From: JACVRW01 sp963837445
GTDB taxonomy: Bacteria > Actinomycetota > Thermoleophilia > Solirubrobacterales > Thermoleophilaceae
Direction of reading: 5' to 3'
DNA length: 64,000 nt
Assembly: GCA_963837445.1 (NCBI GenBank)
Contig: CAWINK010000002.1
Location: 186,001 to 250,000 of the forward strand
Shown here: positions 9,253 to 17,285 of the stretch, in pieces
Numbering within the stretch: the stretch's first letter is position 1
Layout: the number at the start of each line of letters is the position of its first letter
Made by a program: the position numbers and the translations under genes
The notes under the pieces: generated by a model
The model's database searches: none
What the model was told of the DNA's origin: nothing
What the model saw: the letters and a program-made list of their open reading frames with translations, nothing else

Positions 9253-9279
9253 GACTCAAATGGTTTGGGTGACGATCAA

Positions 9280-9850
9280 ATGAAAACGAAGAAGAAGCCG
9301 TACAGCATGGAGCTGCGCGCCGCGGCCGCTGAGGCCACGCGCGAGCGGATCCTCGTCGGCGGCGGCCGATGCGTTCCTCGAGGGCTGGTACGACGACGTG
9401 ACGATCGCGGCCGTCGCCAAGCGGGCGGGGGTCTCGGGACAGACCGTCATCAACCACTACGGCAGCAAGGAGGAACTAGCCACCGCTGCCTACGAGCACA
9501 TGAGCAGGGAGATCATGCTCCGGCGCTCAGCGCCCGAGCCGGGCGACGTGCGCGGCGCGCTCGAAGTGCTCGTCGAGGACTACGAGATCACGGGCGACGC
9601 CGCGATCCGCATGCTCGCGCTGGAGGAGAAGGTGCCGACGCTGGCGCCGCTGCTCGCCCATGGGCGCCAGGGCCACCGCGGCTGGGTGGAGGAGATGTTC
9701 CTCGCCCCGGAGCTGGTGCCCGAACTGGTGGTGGCCACCGACGTCTACACCTGGAAGCTCCTGCGCCGTGACCAGGGGCTGACCCGCGACGAGACCCAGG
9801 CGGCGATGTTGCGAATCGTCCAAGCTCTACTCGAACGGAGGACTCGATGA
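9280..9850 (+). CDS. TetR-family transcriptional regulator, one frameshift
   Basis: Begins at ATG 9280 with a basic arm (MKTKKKPYSMELRAAAAEA, TRERI). The frame then changes near 9360 in a GGCGGCGGC run to give ADAFLEGWYDDVTIAAVAKR, AGVSGQTVINHYGSKEEL, a classical TetR helix-turn-helix. The all-helical ligand domain follows (about 110 residues) and ends TQAAMLRIVQALLERRTR. Restored length is about 189 residues, normal for the family. The stop overlaps the start of the glycosyltransferase (ATGA), so the two are translationally coupled. The regulator probably represses this pair through the repeat at 9236-9252 and responds to a compound handled by the transferase. Confidence 0.75.
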
Positions 9851-11169
9851 CCCAGCCCAAGCGCTACCTGTTCGCAATCATCGACGGCGGCGGAACCGTG
9901 CCGGCCGACACCTCGGTCATCCGCGCCATGGTCGAGCGCGGCCATGACGTGCGCGTGCTGGCCGACCGGGTGCTCGCGCCCGACATCGAGACCACCGGTG
10001 CCGAGCACGTGCCGTGGGAGCGCGCGCCGCAGCGACCCAACCTCGACCCGCAGAGCGTGATCATCCGCGACTGGGACACGAAGTCGCCCTTCGAGGCCTT
10101 CGGCCGGGCGCGCGATGGCGTGATGACGGGCCCCGCCGGGCTATTCGCCGCCGACGTGCGCGCGGAGCTGCAGCGCCGTCCCGCCGACGCCGTGGTGGCC
10201 AACTTCTTCGTGTTCGGCGCGCAGATCGCCGCCGAGGCGGAGGGCGTGCCGTTCGCGTTCCTGGTCTCCAACCTGCTCTCCTTCCCGGACTCGGGCACGC
10301 CGCCGCTCGGCCCCGGGCTGAAGCCGGCCCGAGGGCCGCTCGGACGGACGCGCGATGCGACGCTCAACCGCGTCATGAAGCGGCTGTTCGACAAGGGCCT
10401 TGACGACCTGAACGAGGCTCGGCGCGCCAACGGCCTCGGGCCCGTGGCCTCGGTGCTCGAGAACTTCGAGCGAGCCGACCGGCTCCTGCTCATGACGAGC
10501 CGCGCCTTCGAGTACGAGAGCTTCTCGCCTCCCCCGAACGTTCGCGTGGTCGGCCCGCGCCTGGACGACCCCGCCTGGGTCGGCGACTGGACGCCACCCG
10601 CCGGCGACGACCCGCTCGTGCTCGTGGGCATGAGCTCCACGTACATGGACCACGCGGATGTGCTCCAGAGCGTGACCACCGCCCTCGGCGAGCTGCCTGT
10701 GCGCGGCGTCGTGACCACGGGTCCCGCGATCCCGATCGAGACGATTCGATCGCCGGAGAACGTGACGGTCGTGGAGCGCGCGCCGCACAGCGAGGTGCTG
10801 CGGCACGCGTCCGCCGTCGTGACTCACGCGGGGCACGGCACGGTGATCAAGGCCCTCGCGGCGGGCGTGCCGGTGGTCGCGATGCCGCTCGGGCGAGACC
10901 AGCTCGACAACGCCGCCCGCGTGGTGCACCACGGTGCGGGCCTGCGGCTGAAGCCGAAGGCGAAGCCGGATGCGATCGCGAAGGCCGTCCGGCGCCTGCT
11001 CGACGAGCCGTCCTTCGCGGCCGCCGCCGAGCGCATGGCCGCTGCGATCGCGGCGGAGACCGCCGAGGACCGGGCCGCCGCGGAACTCGAGGCGCTTGCG
11101 TCGCTAGACTCGCCCGCTGGCGATGAGCTACGCGATCGTCAAAGTGGGCGGGAAGCAGTACCGAGTTGA
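9847..11169 (+). CDS. Glycosyltransferase family 1 (macrolide/UDP-glycosyltransferase-like)
   Basis: A 440-residue GT-B fold enzyme, transferring a sugar from an NDP-sugar to a small hydrophobic acceptor. The N-terminal acceptor domain begins RYLFAIIDGGGTVPADTSVI with the ERGHDVRVLAD loop. The C-terminal donor domain carries VVTHAGHGTVIKALAAGVPV and AMPLGRDQLDNA, the GT1/MGT signature in which His and Gly bind the nucleotide phosphates and DQ the sugar. It is coupled to an upstream TetR regulator, a common arrangement for self-protection by glycosylation of a drug. The final ~20 residues (after LEALASLDSP) run 47 nt into rplU in another frame and look unnatural, so the true stop may have been lost near 11100. 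Confidence 0.85.
   Translation: MTQPKRYLFAIIDGGGTVPADTSVIRAMVERGHDVRVLADRVLAPDIETTGAEHVPWERAPQRPNLDPQSVIIRDWDTKSPFEAFGRARDGVMTGPAGLFAADVRAELQRRPADAVVANFFVFGAQIAAEAEGVPFAFLVSNLLSFPDSGTPPLGPGLKPARGPLGRTRDATLNRVMKRLFDKGLDDLNEARRANGLGPVASVLENFERADRLLLMTSRAFEYESFSPPPNVRVVGPRLDDPAWVGDWTPPAGDDPLVLVGMSSTYMDHADVLQSVTTALGELPVRGVVTTGPAIPIETIRSPENVTVVERAPHSEVLRHASAVVTHAGHGTVIKALAAGVPVVAMPLGRDQLDNAARVVHHGAGLRLKPKAKPDAIAKAVRRLLDEPSFAAAAERMAAAIAAETAEDRAAAELEALASLDSPAGDELRDRQSGREAVPS
11105..11110 (+). promoter_or_regulatory. -10 element (TAGACT) upstream of rplU
   Basis: TAGACT lies 12 nt before the rplU ATG, predicting a 5' leader of only about 5 nt. rpsT has the same 12-nt spacing. Confidence 0.45.
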
Positions 11170-11479
11170 GGAGGGTCAGTCGATCCTCGTCGACCGGATG
11201 CGCGCGGACGAGGGCGACAAGGTCGACCTCCAGCCGCTGCTGTTCGCCGACGGCGACAAGTCCGTGCTCGACAGCGGTGAGCTCGGCAGGGTGAAGATCC
11301 AGGCGGTCGTCACCGGTCACGAGCGCGGCAAGAAGATCCATGGCCTGAAGTTCAAGCCCAAGCGGGGCTACAAGCGCCGCTACGGCGCACGCTCGCACCT
11401 CACCCGGCTCGAGATCAGCTCGATCAAGGCCGGCGCACGCAAGGCTGCCGCCAAGAAGGAGGACTCGGATGGCTCATAA
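11123..11479 (+). CDS. rplU: Large ribosomal subunit protein bL21
   Basis: A 118-residue bL21: MSYAIVKVGGKQYRVEEGQS, the family signature, then GLKFKPKRGYKRRYGARSHL near the C-terminus, which contacts 23S rRNA. The C-terminal tail is lysine-rich. It heads the rplU-rpmA operon, with the two genes overlapping by 11 nt. The upstream glycosyltransferase frame overlaps its first 47 nt. Confidence 0.97.
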   Translation: MSYAIVKVGGKQYRVEEGQSILVDRMRADEGDKVDLQPLLFADGDKSVLDSGELGRVKIQAVVTGHERGKKIHGLKFKPKRGYKRRYGARSHLTRLEISSIKAGARKAAAKKEDSDGS

Positions 11480-11732
11480 GAAGGGCCTTGGCTCCAGCCG
11501 CAACGGCCGCGACTCGAACGCCAAGCGCCTCGGCGTCAAGGTCTTCGCGGGCCAGGCCGTGACCGGCGGCGAGATCATCGTGCGCCAGCGCGGCACGCGC
11601 TTCCACCCGGGCGAGGGCGTAGGCATCGGCAGGGACGACACGATCTTTGCCACCCGGCCGGGCACCGTGCAGTTCGCGTCCGGCCGTCGTGGGCGCGTGA
11701 TCTCGGTCGAACCGGCCGCCTCCGCCGAGTAG
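11469..11732 (+). CDS. rpmA: Large ribosomal subunit protein bL27
   Basis: An 87-residue bL27: AHKKGLGSSRNGRDSNAKRL, GVKVFAGQAVTGGEIIVRQR, and the conserved GTRFHPGEGVGIGRDDTIFA. The flexible N-terminal tail reaches the peptidyl-transferase centre. It begins directly with MAHKKG, so the N-terminus is not cleaved as it is in Firmicutes. It overlaps rplU by 11 nt, giving coupled translation, and is followed by a terminator. Confidence 0.97.
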   Translation: MAHKKGLGSSRNGRDSNAKRLGVKVFAGQAVTGGEIIVRQRGTRFHPGEGVGIGRDDTIFATRPGTVQFASGRRGRVISVEPAASAE

Positions 11733-11737
11733 CGGAA

Positions 11738-11758
11738 GCACTCGGCTCGGCCGAGTGC
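11738..11758 (+). terminator. Hairpin terminator after rpmA
   Basis: Perfect 9-bp stem GCACTCGGC-TCG-GCCGAGTGC six bases after the rpmA stop, without a U-tract. The GGC-TCG-GCC apex recurs in the hairpin at 58693-58713. Confidence 0.7.
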
Positions 11759-11770
11759 GCACCGACCGTC

Positions 11771-11776
11771 TACGCT
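11771..11776 (+). promoter_or_regulatory. -10 element (TACGCT) for the DUF1028 gene
   Basis: TACGCT lies 7 nt before CTG 11784. Placement relative to the CTG matches the leaderless spacing seen at other genes here and supports a CTG start. Confidence 0.5.
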
Positions 11777-11783
11777 CCCCGCT

Positions 11784-12728
11784 CTGACCTACTCGATCGT
11801 CGCACGAGACACGTCGAGCGGCGAGCTCGGCGTAGCAGTCCAGTCGCACTTCTTCGGCGTTGGCTCGATCGTGAGCTGGGCCGACGCGGGCGTGGGCGCC
11901 GTGGCCACCCAGTCGGTGGTCGAGCCCGCCTACGGGCCGCGCGGCCTCGCGCTCATGCGCGACGGCAAGAGTGCCCCCGCGGCGCTCGATCAGCTGCTGC
12001 GCGACGACCCGCAGGAGGCCGCCCGCCAGGTGGCGATGATCGACCGCGGTGGGCGAGTGGCCGTGCACACCGGGGCGCGCTGCATCCCGCACGCCGGCCA
12101 CGCGGTCGGTGACCAGGTGAGCGCGCAGGCGAACATCATGGAGCGGAACACCGTGCCGGCGGCGATGGTCCGCGCGTACTCCGCCGCCTCCGACGTCTCC
12201 TTTGCCGAACGCTTGCTCGCGGCCCTCGATGCGGCGCAGGGGGAGGGCGGTGACCTGCGTGGACGCCAGTCCGCCGCGCTCCTGATCGTGTCGCCGCGCG
12301 CCACCGGGAACCCCGGGGAGGACCGGCCCATGGACCTGCGTGTGGAGGATCACCCGGACCCCCTCGGCGAGCTGCGCCGCCTGCTGAGCCTGCGGCGCGC
12401 CTACCAGCGCGCGGACGTGGGCGACCAGCTCGCGGCTGCCGGCGACGTGGAGGGCTCGCTCGCCGAGTACGAGGCCGCGCACCGGTCGCAACCCGACAAC
12501 CTCGAGCTCGCCTTCTGGCACGGGGTGGCGCTGGCGGCCAGCGGCCGCGAGGACGAGGCGGCACAGATCCTGCGCCGCGCCTTCGGGGCGCACGCCGGCT
12601 GGATCGAGCTGCTCAAGCGGCTTCCGGCTGCCGGGCTCTTTCCGGACGACGGCGAGTTGATCGCGCGGCTGATCGGCACGAGGGCTGTGTCTGAGCCCCA
12701 GTCCGCGCCGCCACCGGCCGCCCTCTAG
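11784..12728 (+). CDS. DUF1028 family protein (Ntn-hydrolase-like fold), probable CTG start
   Basis: The frame opens LTYSIVARDTSSGELGVAVQ, exactly where DUF1028 proteins begin (usually MTYSIVARD), but the codon is CTG. The first conventional start, GTG 11871, would remove the first ~29 conserved residues. The body carries ADAGVGAVATQSVVEPAYGP and TGARCIPHAGHAVGDQVSAQ, the family core, whose fold resembles Ntn hydrolases. The C-terminal 100 residues form helices with a TPR-like ring (DVEGSLAEYEAAHRSQPDNL, ELAFWHGVALAASGREDEAA). Enzymatic function is unestablished. It lies between rpmA and obgE, ending 3 nt before the latter. Confidence 0.8.
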   Translation: MTYSIVARDTSSGELGVAVQSHFFGVGSIVSWADAGVGAVATQSVVEPAYGPRGLALMRDGKSAPAALDQLLRDDPQEAARQVAMIDRGGRVAVHTGARCIPHAGHAVGDQVSAQANIMERNTVPAAMVRAYSAASDVSFAERLLAALDAAQGEGGDLRGRQSAALLIVSPRATGNPGEDRPMDLRVEDHPDPLGELRRLLSLRRAYQRADVGDQLAAAGDVEGSLAEYEAAHRSQPDNLELAFWHGVALAASGREDEAAQILRRAFGAHAGWIELLKRLPAAGLFPDDGELIARLIGTRAVSEPQSAPPPAAL

Positions 12729-12731
12729 CGC

Positions 12732-14009
12732 GTGTTCCACGACCGCGCGCGCATCTACGTGCGAGGCGGCGACGGCGGAAACGGCGTGGTCTCCTTCAGA
12801 CGCGAGGCTCACGTGCCGAAGGGCGGCCCCGATGGAGGCGACGGCGGCCGCGGCGGGGACGTGGTGATCGTGGCGGACCAGTCGCTACGGGACCTGTCGG
12901 GCTTCCGGCGCGGCGCGCACTTCCGAGCCAAGCGGGGTGGACACGGCCAGGGCGCGAACAAGCACGGCGCGACGCCCGAGCTGCTCGAGGTGCGCGTGCC
13001 CCCGGGCACGGTGCTGGAGGATCCCGCCACCGGCGACCGCTGGGACCTCGTGACGCCCGGGCAGAGCGCGGTGGTGGCCCGCGGGGGAGGGGGTGGGCGC
13101 GGCAACAAGCAGTTCGCCACGGCCACGCGCCAGAGTCCGCGCTTCGCCGAGCGCGGACTCCCGGGCGAGGAGCGCACGCTCGAGCTTCAGCTGCGGCTGA
13201 TGGCGGACGCAGGCCTCGTGGGACTCCCGAACGCGGGCAAGTCGTCCCTGCTCGCCAGGATCACGCGTGCGCAGCCGAAGGTGGCCGACTATCCCTTCAC
13301 GACGATCGAGCCGGTGCTCGGCACGCTCGAGCGGGACGACCGCCAGCTCGTGGTGGCCGACATCCCCGGGCTGATCGAGGGGGCGAGCGCGGGCGCCGGG
13401 CTGGGCCACGAGTTCCTGGCGCATGTGGAGCGCTGCCGGCTGCTCGTGCATGTGCTCGACCTCCAGCCGCTCGACGGGTCCGATCCGGGGGAGAACTTCG
13501 AGACCGTGGAGGCGGAGCTTCGCGAGCACGGCCACGGTCTCGCCGAGCTCCCGCGCATGCTCGCGCTGTCCAAGGCCGACCTGGTGCCTCCCGACCACGC
13601 GCGCGAGGCCGTCGAGCTGTGGACGCGTCGCCTGAACGTGGAAGTGATCGCCACCTCGGCCGCCACGGGCGAGGGCCTCGACGAGCTGGCCGGCGCCATC
13701 TTCCAGCACGTGCCGCCGGAGCGACCGGAGGAGGCGCCGGCCGAGGCGCCCGCCACCCACCGCGTCTACCGGCCGGGCCGCGGCGACGCCTTCCGGGTCG
13801 AGCGCACCGGCCCGGGTGCGTTCCGCGTGGAGGGGGAGCGCGTGGAGCGGCTGGTGGCCCGCCACGACGTGGACAACGAGGAGGCGCTCCGGTACGTCGA
13901 GGAGCGCCTGCGCGCGCTGGGCGTGATCAAGGCGCTCGAGTCGGCCGGCTTCGAGGCGGGCGACGACGTGGAGATTCGCGGGATCGTGTTCGAGCTGGAC
14001 CCCGGCTGA
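12732..14009 (+). CDS. obgE: GTPase Obg (CgtA), 50S subunit assembly factor
   Basis: A 425-residue Obg with its three domains. The glycine-rich Obg domain occupies residues 1-157 (VRGGDGGNGVVSFRREAHVP). The G domain follows, with G1 LPNAGKSSLL, G2 YPFTTIEPVLG and G3 ADIPGLIEGAS; the G4 position reads ALSKADL rather than NKxD, a variation seen in some Obg proteins. A C-terminal OCT domain ends at the stop. It binds the 50S subunit late in assembly and links translation to the stringent response. Start is GTG 12732, 3 nt after the DUF1028 stop; the rplU-rpmA-obgE order is widely conserved. Confidence 0.95.
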   Translation: MFHDRARIYVRGGDGGNGVVSFRREAHVPKGGPDGGDGGRGGDVVIVADQSLRDLSGFRRGAHFRAKRGGHGQGANKHGATPELLEVRVPPGTVLEDPATGDRWDLVTPGQSAVVARGGGGGRGNKQFATATRQSPRFAERGLPGEERTLELQLRLMADAGLVGLPNAGKSSLLARITRAQPKVADYPFTTIEPVLGTLERDDRQLVVADIPGLIEGASAGAGLGHEFLAHVERCRLLVHVLDLQPLDGSDPGENFETVEAELREHGHGLAELPRMLALSKADLVPPDHAREAVELWTRRLNVEVIATSAATGEGLDELAGAIFQHVPPERPEEAPAEAPATHRVYRPGRGDAFRVERTGPGAFRVEGERVERLVARHDVDNEEALRYVEERLRALGVIKALESAGFEAGDDVEIRGIVFELDPG

Positions 14010-14022
14010 TACAAGTCCTGTC

Positions 14023-14409
14023 GTGCGCCGCATCGCCCTCATCTGCCTGCTCGTGGCCGTGTCCGGCTGCGGCGGTGACGACAAGGAGGACGCCGAGCAG
14101 ACCGTGCGCGACTTCGTGGAAGCCACGCGTGAGCGCGACGCCGACAAGTTCTGCGACGAGCTCGTGACCCAGGAGTTCCTCGAGCAGTCGATCGGGGCGA
14201 CGGGCGACAAGGCGCAGGAGTCCTGCAAGCGCGAGTTCAAGTCCCTGAGCGACCTGCGCGTAAACCTGGTGCGGATCGAGAAGACCGTGGTGGACGGAGA
14301 CAGCGCCACGGTCACCGCGACGATCAACAGCCAGGGCCAGCGCATCAAGCAGAAGCTGCGCCTGAAGAAGGAAGACGGCGACTGGAAGCTGGCCGGCTCG
14401 GCGGAGTAG
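14023..14409 (+). CDS. Small secreted lipoprotein
   Basis: 128 residues starting at GTG 14023. A short hydrophobic leader ends in the lipobox VSGC (ALICLLVAVSGCGGDDKED), so the protein should be diacylated at Cys and anchored outside the membrane. The remaining ~105 residues (AEQTVRDFVEATRERDADKF, then alternating strands to the C-terminus) are reminiscent of the NTF2-like/DUF4878 lipoproteins of actinobacteria, with two further cysteines. Function unknown. The stop is immediately followed by the proB ATG, so the two are co-transcribed. Confidence 0.75.
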   Translation: MRRIALICLLVAVSGCGGDDKEDAEQTVRDFVEATRERDADKFCDELVTQEFLEQSIGATGDKAQESCKREFKSLSDLRVNLVRIEKTVVDGDSATVTATINSQGQRIKQKLRLKKEDGDWKLAGSAE

Positions 14410-15501
14410 ATGGCCACGGTGGTCGTCAAGCTGGGCTCGAGCATCGTCGCGGACGACGCCGGCGAGCTGCGCACGGACGTGTTGGCGGCGCTCTGCGACG
14501 AGGTGGCGGAGCGCCACGGCGCCGGCGACGACGTGGTGCTGGTGACCTCCGGCGCGATCGCGCGCGGGATGCGCCTGATGGAGCTGCCGATGCGCCCGAG
14601 CTCGATGGAGGAGCTCCAGGCCGCCTCGGCGGTGGGGCAGGGGAAGCTCTACCGCTCGTACGACGAGCTGCTCCAGCAGCGCGGCGTGCCCTCCGCCCAG
14701 GTGCTGCTCACGTTCTTCGACATGTCGGCCCGCACGCACTACCTGAATGCGCGCCACACGCTCCAGACGCTGCTGCGCTGGCGGGTGCTGCCGGTGATCA
14801 ACGAGAACGACACGACCACCACCGACGAGATCTCGTTCGGCGACAACGACTTCCTCGCCGCGCAGGTGGCGATCCTGATCGGGGCCGACCGGCTCGTGCT
14901 GCTCACCGACACCGGCGGCCTCTACAGCGCGGATCCCCGCAACGACCCGGGCGCCCGGCTCGTCGACGAGGTGAGCTCGGTCGAGGAGCTCGAGGACTAC
15001 GAGATCGGGCTGTCGAGCTCGCCGCTCGGATCGGGTGGGATGCGCTCGAAGGTGGTGGCCGCGGAGATGGCAACGGCCGCCGGGATACCGGTCACGATCA
15101 CGAGCGGAGTGGACCGCGAGGCGATGGCGGCGGCTCTGGCCGGGGCGCCGAGCGGCACCCTCTTCCACCCGCAGGAGGGCCGCGTCTCCAGCTTCAAGCT
15201 GTGGCTCAAGTACGCGAAGCCCACGCAGGGCCGCCTAGTGGTCGACGAGGGTGCCGAGCACGCCCTGCGCGAGCGCGGCACGAGCCTGCTCCCGGTGGGC
15301 GTGGTGGAGGTGGAGGGCGAGTTCGAGGCGGGCGACGCGGTGGAGGTCCGCTGCGACGGGCGCGCGGTGGGCAAGGGCATCGTGAACTACTCGGCCGCCG
15401 AGCTTCGGCGGATCAAGGGCCTGAAGACGGACGCAGTGCGGGAGGTGCTCCCTCGGGCCACCGAGGAGGCCGTGCACCGCGACTACTTCGTCCTCGAGTG
15501 A
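14410..15501 (+). CDS. proB: Glutamate 5-kinase
   Basis: 363 residues; phosphorylates glutamate to gamma-glutamyl phosphate, the first step of proline synthesis. The amino-acid kinase domain (residues 1-255) has VVVKLGSSIVADDAG, VLVTSGAIARGM, INENDTTTTDEISFGDND and GLYSADPRNDPGA. A C-terminal PUA domain (about 270-350) is present, as in E. coli ProB. The ATG directly follows the lipoprotein stop. proA, the next enzyme of the pathway, lies 1.8 kb downstream after a MATE gene and a divergent regulator. Confidence 0.96.
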   Translation: MATVVVKLGSSIVADDAGELRTDVLAALCDEVAERHGAGDDVVLVTSGAIARGMRLMELPMRPSSMEELQAASAVGQGKLYRSYDELLQQRGVPSAQVLLTFFDMSARTHYLNARHTLQTLLRWRVLPVINENDTTTTDEISFGDNDFLAAQVAILIGADRLVLLTDTGGLYSADPRNDPGARLVDEVSSVEELEDYEIGLSSSPLGSGGMRSKVVAAEMATAAGIPVTITSGVDREAMAAALAGAPSGTLFHPQEGRVSSFKLWLKYAKPTQGRLVVDEGAEHALRERGTSLLPVGVVEVEGEFEAGDAVEVRCDGRAVGKGIVNYSAAELRRIKGLKTDAVREVLPRATEEAVHRDYFVLE

Positions 15502-16832
15502 CGCCTGGCCGCGCGCGGTGGGCTCGGTGGCACTCTCCGTACGACCGCGACATCGTTCGGCTCGCCCTGCCCGCGCTCGGCGCGCTCGCTGCCGAGCCGC
15601 TCTACCTGCTGGTGGACACCGCGATGGTCGGCCACCTCGGCACCGACGAGCTCGCCGCCGTGGCGATCGCGGCGACGCTCCTCGCGGGCACGTTCACCCT
15701 CTTCAACTTCCTCACCTACGGCACCACGGCGCAGGTAGCGCGCTTCCACGGAGCGGGCGAGGAGGTGGCGGCCGGACGGCTCGCGGCCCAGGCGCTGTGG
15801 CTGTCGGCGGGGATCGGGCTCGTACTGGCCGCGTTGCTCGCGGGCCTCGCCGTGCCGCTGGTGGGCCTCATGGGCGGCGACGGTCGCGTCGGCGATCTCG
15901 CGGTCCTCTACCTGCGCATCGGCTCGCTGGGGCTCCCCTCCGCCCTGATCGCGCTCGCCGGGCAGGGCTACCTGCGCGGCGTGTCGGACATGCGCAGCCC
16001 GCTGGTGATCGTGGTCGTGGCGAACGCGGTGAACGTCGTGCTGAACGTGGTGTTCATCTACGGGTTCGGGTGGGGGCTGGCCGGCTCCGCCTGGGCCACG
16101 GTCGTGGCGCAGAGCGGAATGGGCGCGGCGTTCGTGCGCGCGCTGCTCGCGGCGCCGGCCGACTCACGGCGCCCGTCGCTCGCCCGGATGCGCCCGCTGG
16201 CGCGGATCGGCGGCGAAATCTTCGTGCGCACGGCCGCGCTGTATGCCTCGTTCCTGGTCGCGAGCGCGGTGCTCGCCCGGGTGGGCAAGGACTCGCTTGC
16301 GGCGCACCAGATCGCATTCCAGCTGTTCGTGTTCCTGGCGCTGGTGCTGGACGCGATCGCCATCGCAGGGCAGGTGATCGTGGGCCGCACGCTCGGCGCG
16401 GGCGACGCCGAGGCCGCGCACAGCGCCGCGCGGCGGATGATCGAGTGGGCGGTGGCGGCCGGCGCCGTGTTCGGGCTCGTGATGCTGGCGCTGATCGACG
16501 TGCTCCCGCGCGTGTTCACGAGCGACGCCGCCGTGATCGACCGCGCCCAGGAGATCTGGCCGCTGTTCGCGCTCATGATGCCCGTCAACGGCGCGGTCTT
16601 CGCCCTGGACGGGATCCTGATCGGCGCCGGCGACACTCGCTTCCTGATGTTCGGAATGATCGCGGCGGCGCTCGGCGTGTTCGTGCCGGTGGCGCTCCTG
16701 TCGCTCGCCTTCGACTGGGGGATCGTGGGCGTCTGGGCGGGCCTCGCCGGGCTGATCGCCGTGCGCCTCGTGACCTGTGGCTGGCGCTTCTCTAGCCGGC
16801 GCTGGGCACTGGTTGGCGCGCCTCGGCGTTGA
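15498..16832 (+). CDS. MATE-family multidrug/toxin efflux transporter
   Basis: 444 residues from GTG 15498, whose GTGA overlaps the proB stop. Twelve hydrophobic segments are arranged as two six-helix bundles: RLALPALGALAAEPLYLLVD, MVGHLGTDELAAVAIAATL, then AGQGYLRGVSDMRSPLVIVV; the second half begins AALYASFLVASAVLARVGKD. The DinF-like MATE family exchanges Na+ or H+ for cationic drugs. The longer frame upstream is out of register with proB. The 3' end overlaps the convergent HxlR gene by 41 nt. Confidence 0.9.
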   Translation: MTPGRARWARWHSPYDRDIVRLALPALGALAAEPLYLLVDTAMVGHLGTDELAAVAIAATLLAGTFTLFNFLTYGTTAQVARFHGAGEEVAAGRLAAQALWLSAGIGLVLAALLAGLAVPLVGLMGGDGRVGDLAVLYLRIGSLGLPSALIALAGQGYLRGVSDMRSPLVIVVVANAVNVVLNVVFIYGFGWGLAGSAWATVVAQSGMGAAFVRALLAAPADSRRPSLARMRPLARIGGEIFVRTAALYASFLVASAVLARVGKDSLAAHQIAFQLFVFLALVLDAIAIAGQVIVGRTLGAGDAEAAHSAARRMIEWAVAAGAVFGLVMLALIDVLPRVFTSDAAVIDRAQEIWPLFALMMPVNGAVFALDGILIGAGDTRFLMFGMIAAALGVFVPVALLSLAFDWGIVGVWAGLAGLIAVRLVTCGWRFSSRRWALVGAPRR

Positions 16833-17247
16833 GCGCCGTAACCGGTTCGCCGCAGCGGACGCAGAGCAGGCGCTCGTCGATCTCGCCGCCGCAGTCCCTG
16901 TGGACTACCGTCAGGGGCGGGCCGTTCTCGTCGGGCGCGTGGCGGTCGCCCCACTTCATCAGCGAGACGAGCACGGGGAAGAGGTCGACCCCCTTGGACG
17001 TGAGCCGGTACTCGAAGCGCTGCGGGCGCTCCTGGTACTCGCGCTTCTCCAGGATCCCGTCGTCGACGAGCCGTGACAGGCGGTCCGTGAGCACGTTGCG
17101 CGCGATGCCGAGGCGCTGCTGGAACTCGTCGAAGCGGCGCACGCCCACGAAAGCGTCGCGGATCACGAGCATGGTCCAGCGATCGCCGATCGCCTCGAGG
17201 GCGCGGGCAACCGAGCACACCTGGTTGTCATAGGTACGCGGAAGCAC
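16792..17247 (-). CDS. HxlR-family winged-helix transcriptional regulator
   Basis: 151 residues from GTG 17247: a winged helix with the HxlR hallmark CSVARALEAIGDRWTMLVIR, RDAFVGVRRFDEFQQRLGIA and LTDRLSRLVDDGILEKREY. The N-terminal Cys is the conserved one through which several members sense electrophiles. An unusual C-terminal extension contains CGG and CVRCGE, giving three cysteines that could bind a metal. It is divergent from proA with a 38-bp intergenic region and convergent with the MATE gene, whose 3' end it overlaps. Confidence 0.85.
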   Translation of the reverse strand: MLPRTYDNQVCSVARALEAIGDRWTMLVIRDAFVGVRRFDEFQQRLGIARNVLTDRLSRLVDDGILEKREYQERPQRFEYRLTSKGVDLFPVLVSLMKWGDRHAPDENGPPLTVVHRDCGGEIDERLLCVRCGEPVTALNAEARQPVPSAG

Positions 17248-17273
17248 TCGCTGGCATGGTACGCGAGGCTAGG

Positions 17274-17279
17274 TACCCT
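17274..17279 (+). promoter_or_regulatory. -10 element (TACCCT) for proA
   Basis: TACCCT lies 6 nt before the proA ATG at 17286, predicting a leaderless proA transcript separate from proB. Confidence 0.5.
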
Positions 17280-17285
17280 CTGAGC

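Noticed and set aside
11784..11870. GTG 11871 as the DUF1028 start
   Set aside because: It would drop the first ~29 residues of the conserved domain; the CTG with a -10 element 7 nt upstream fits better.
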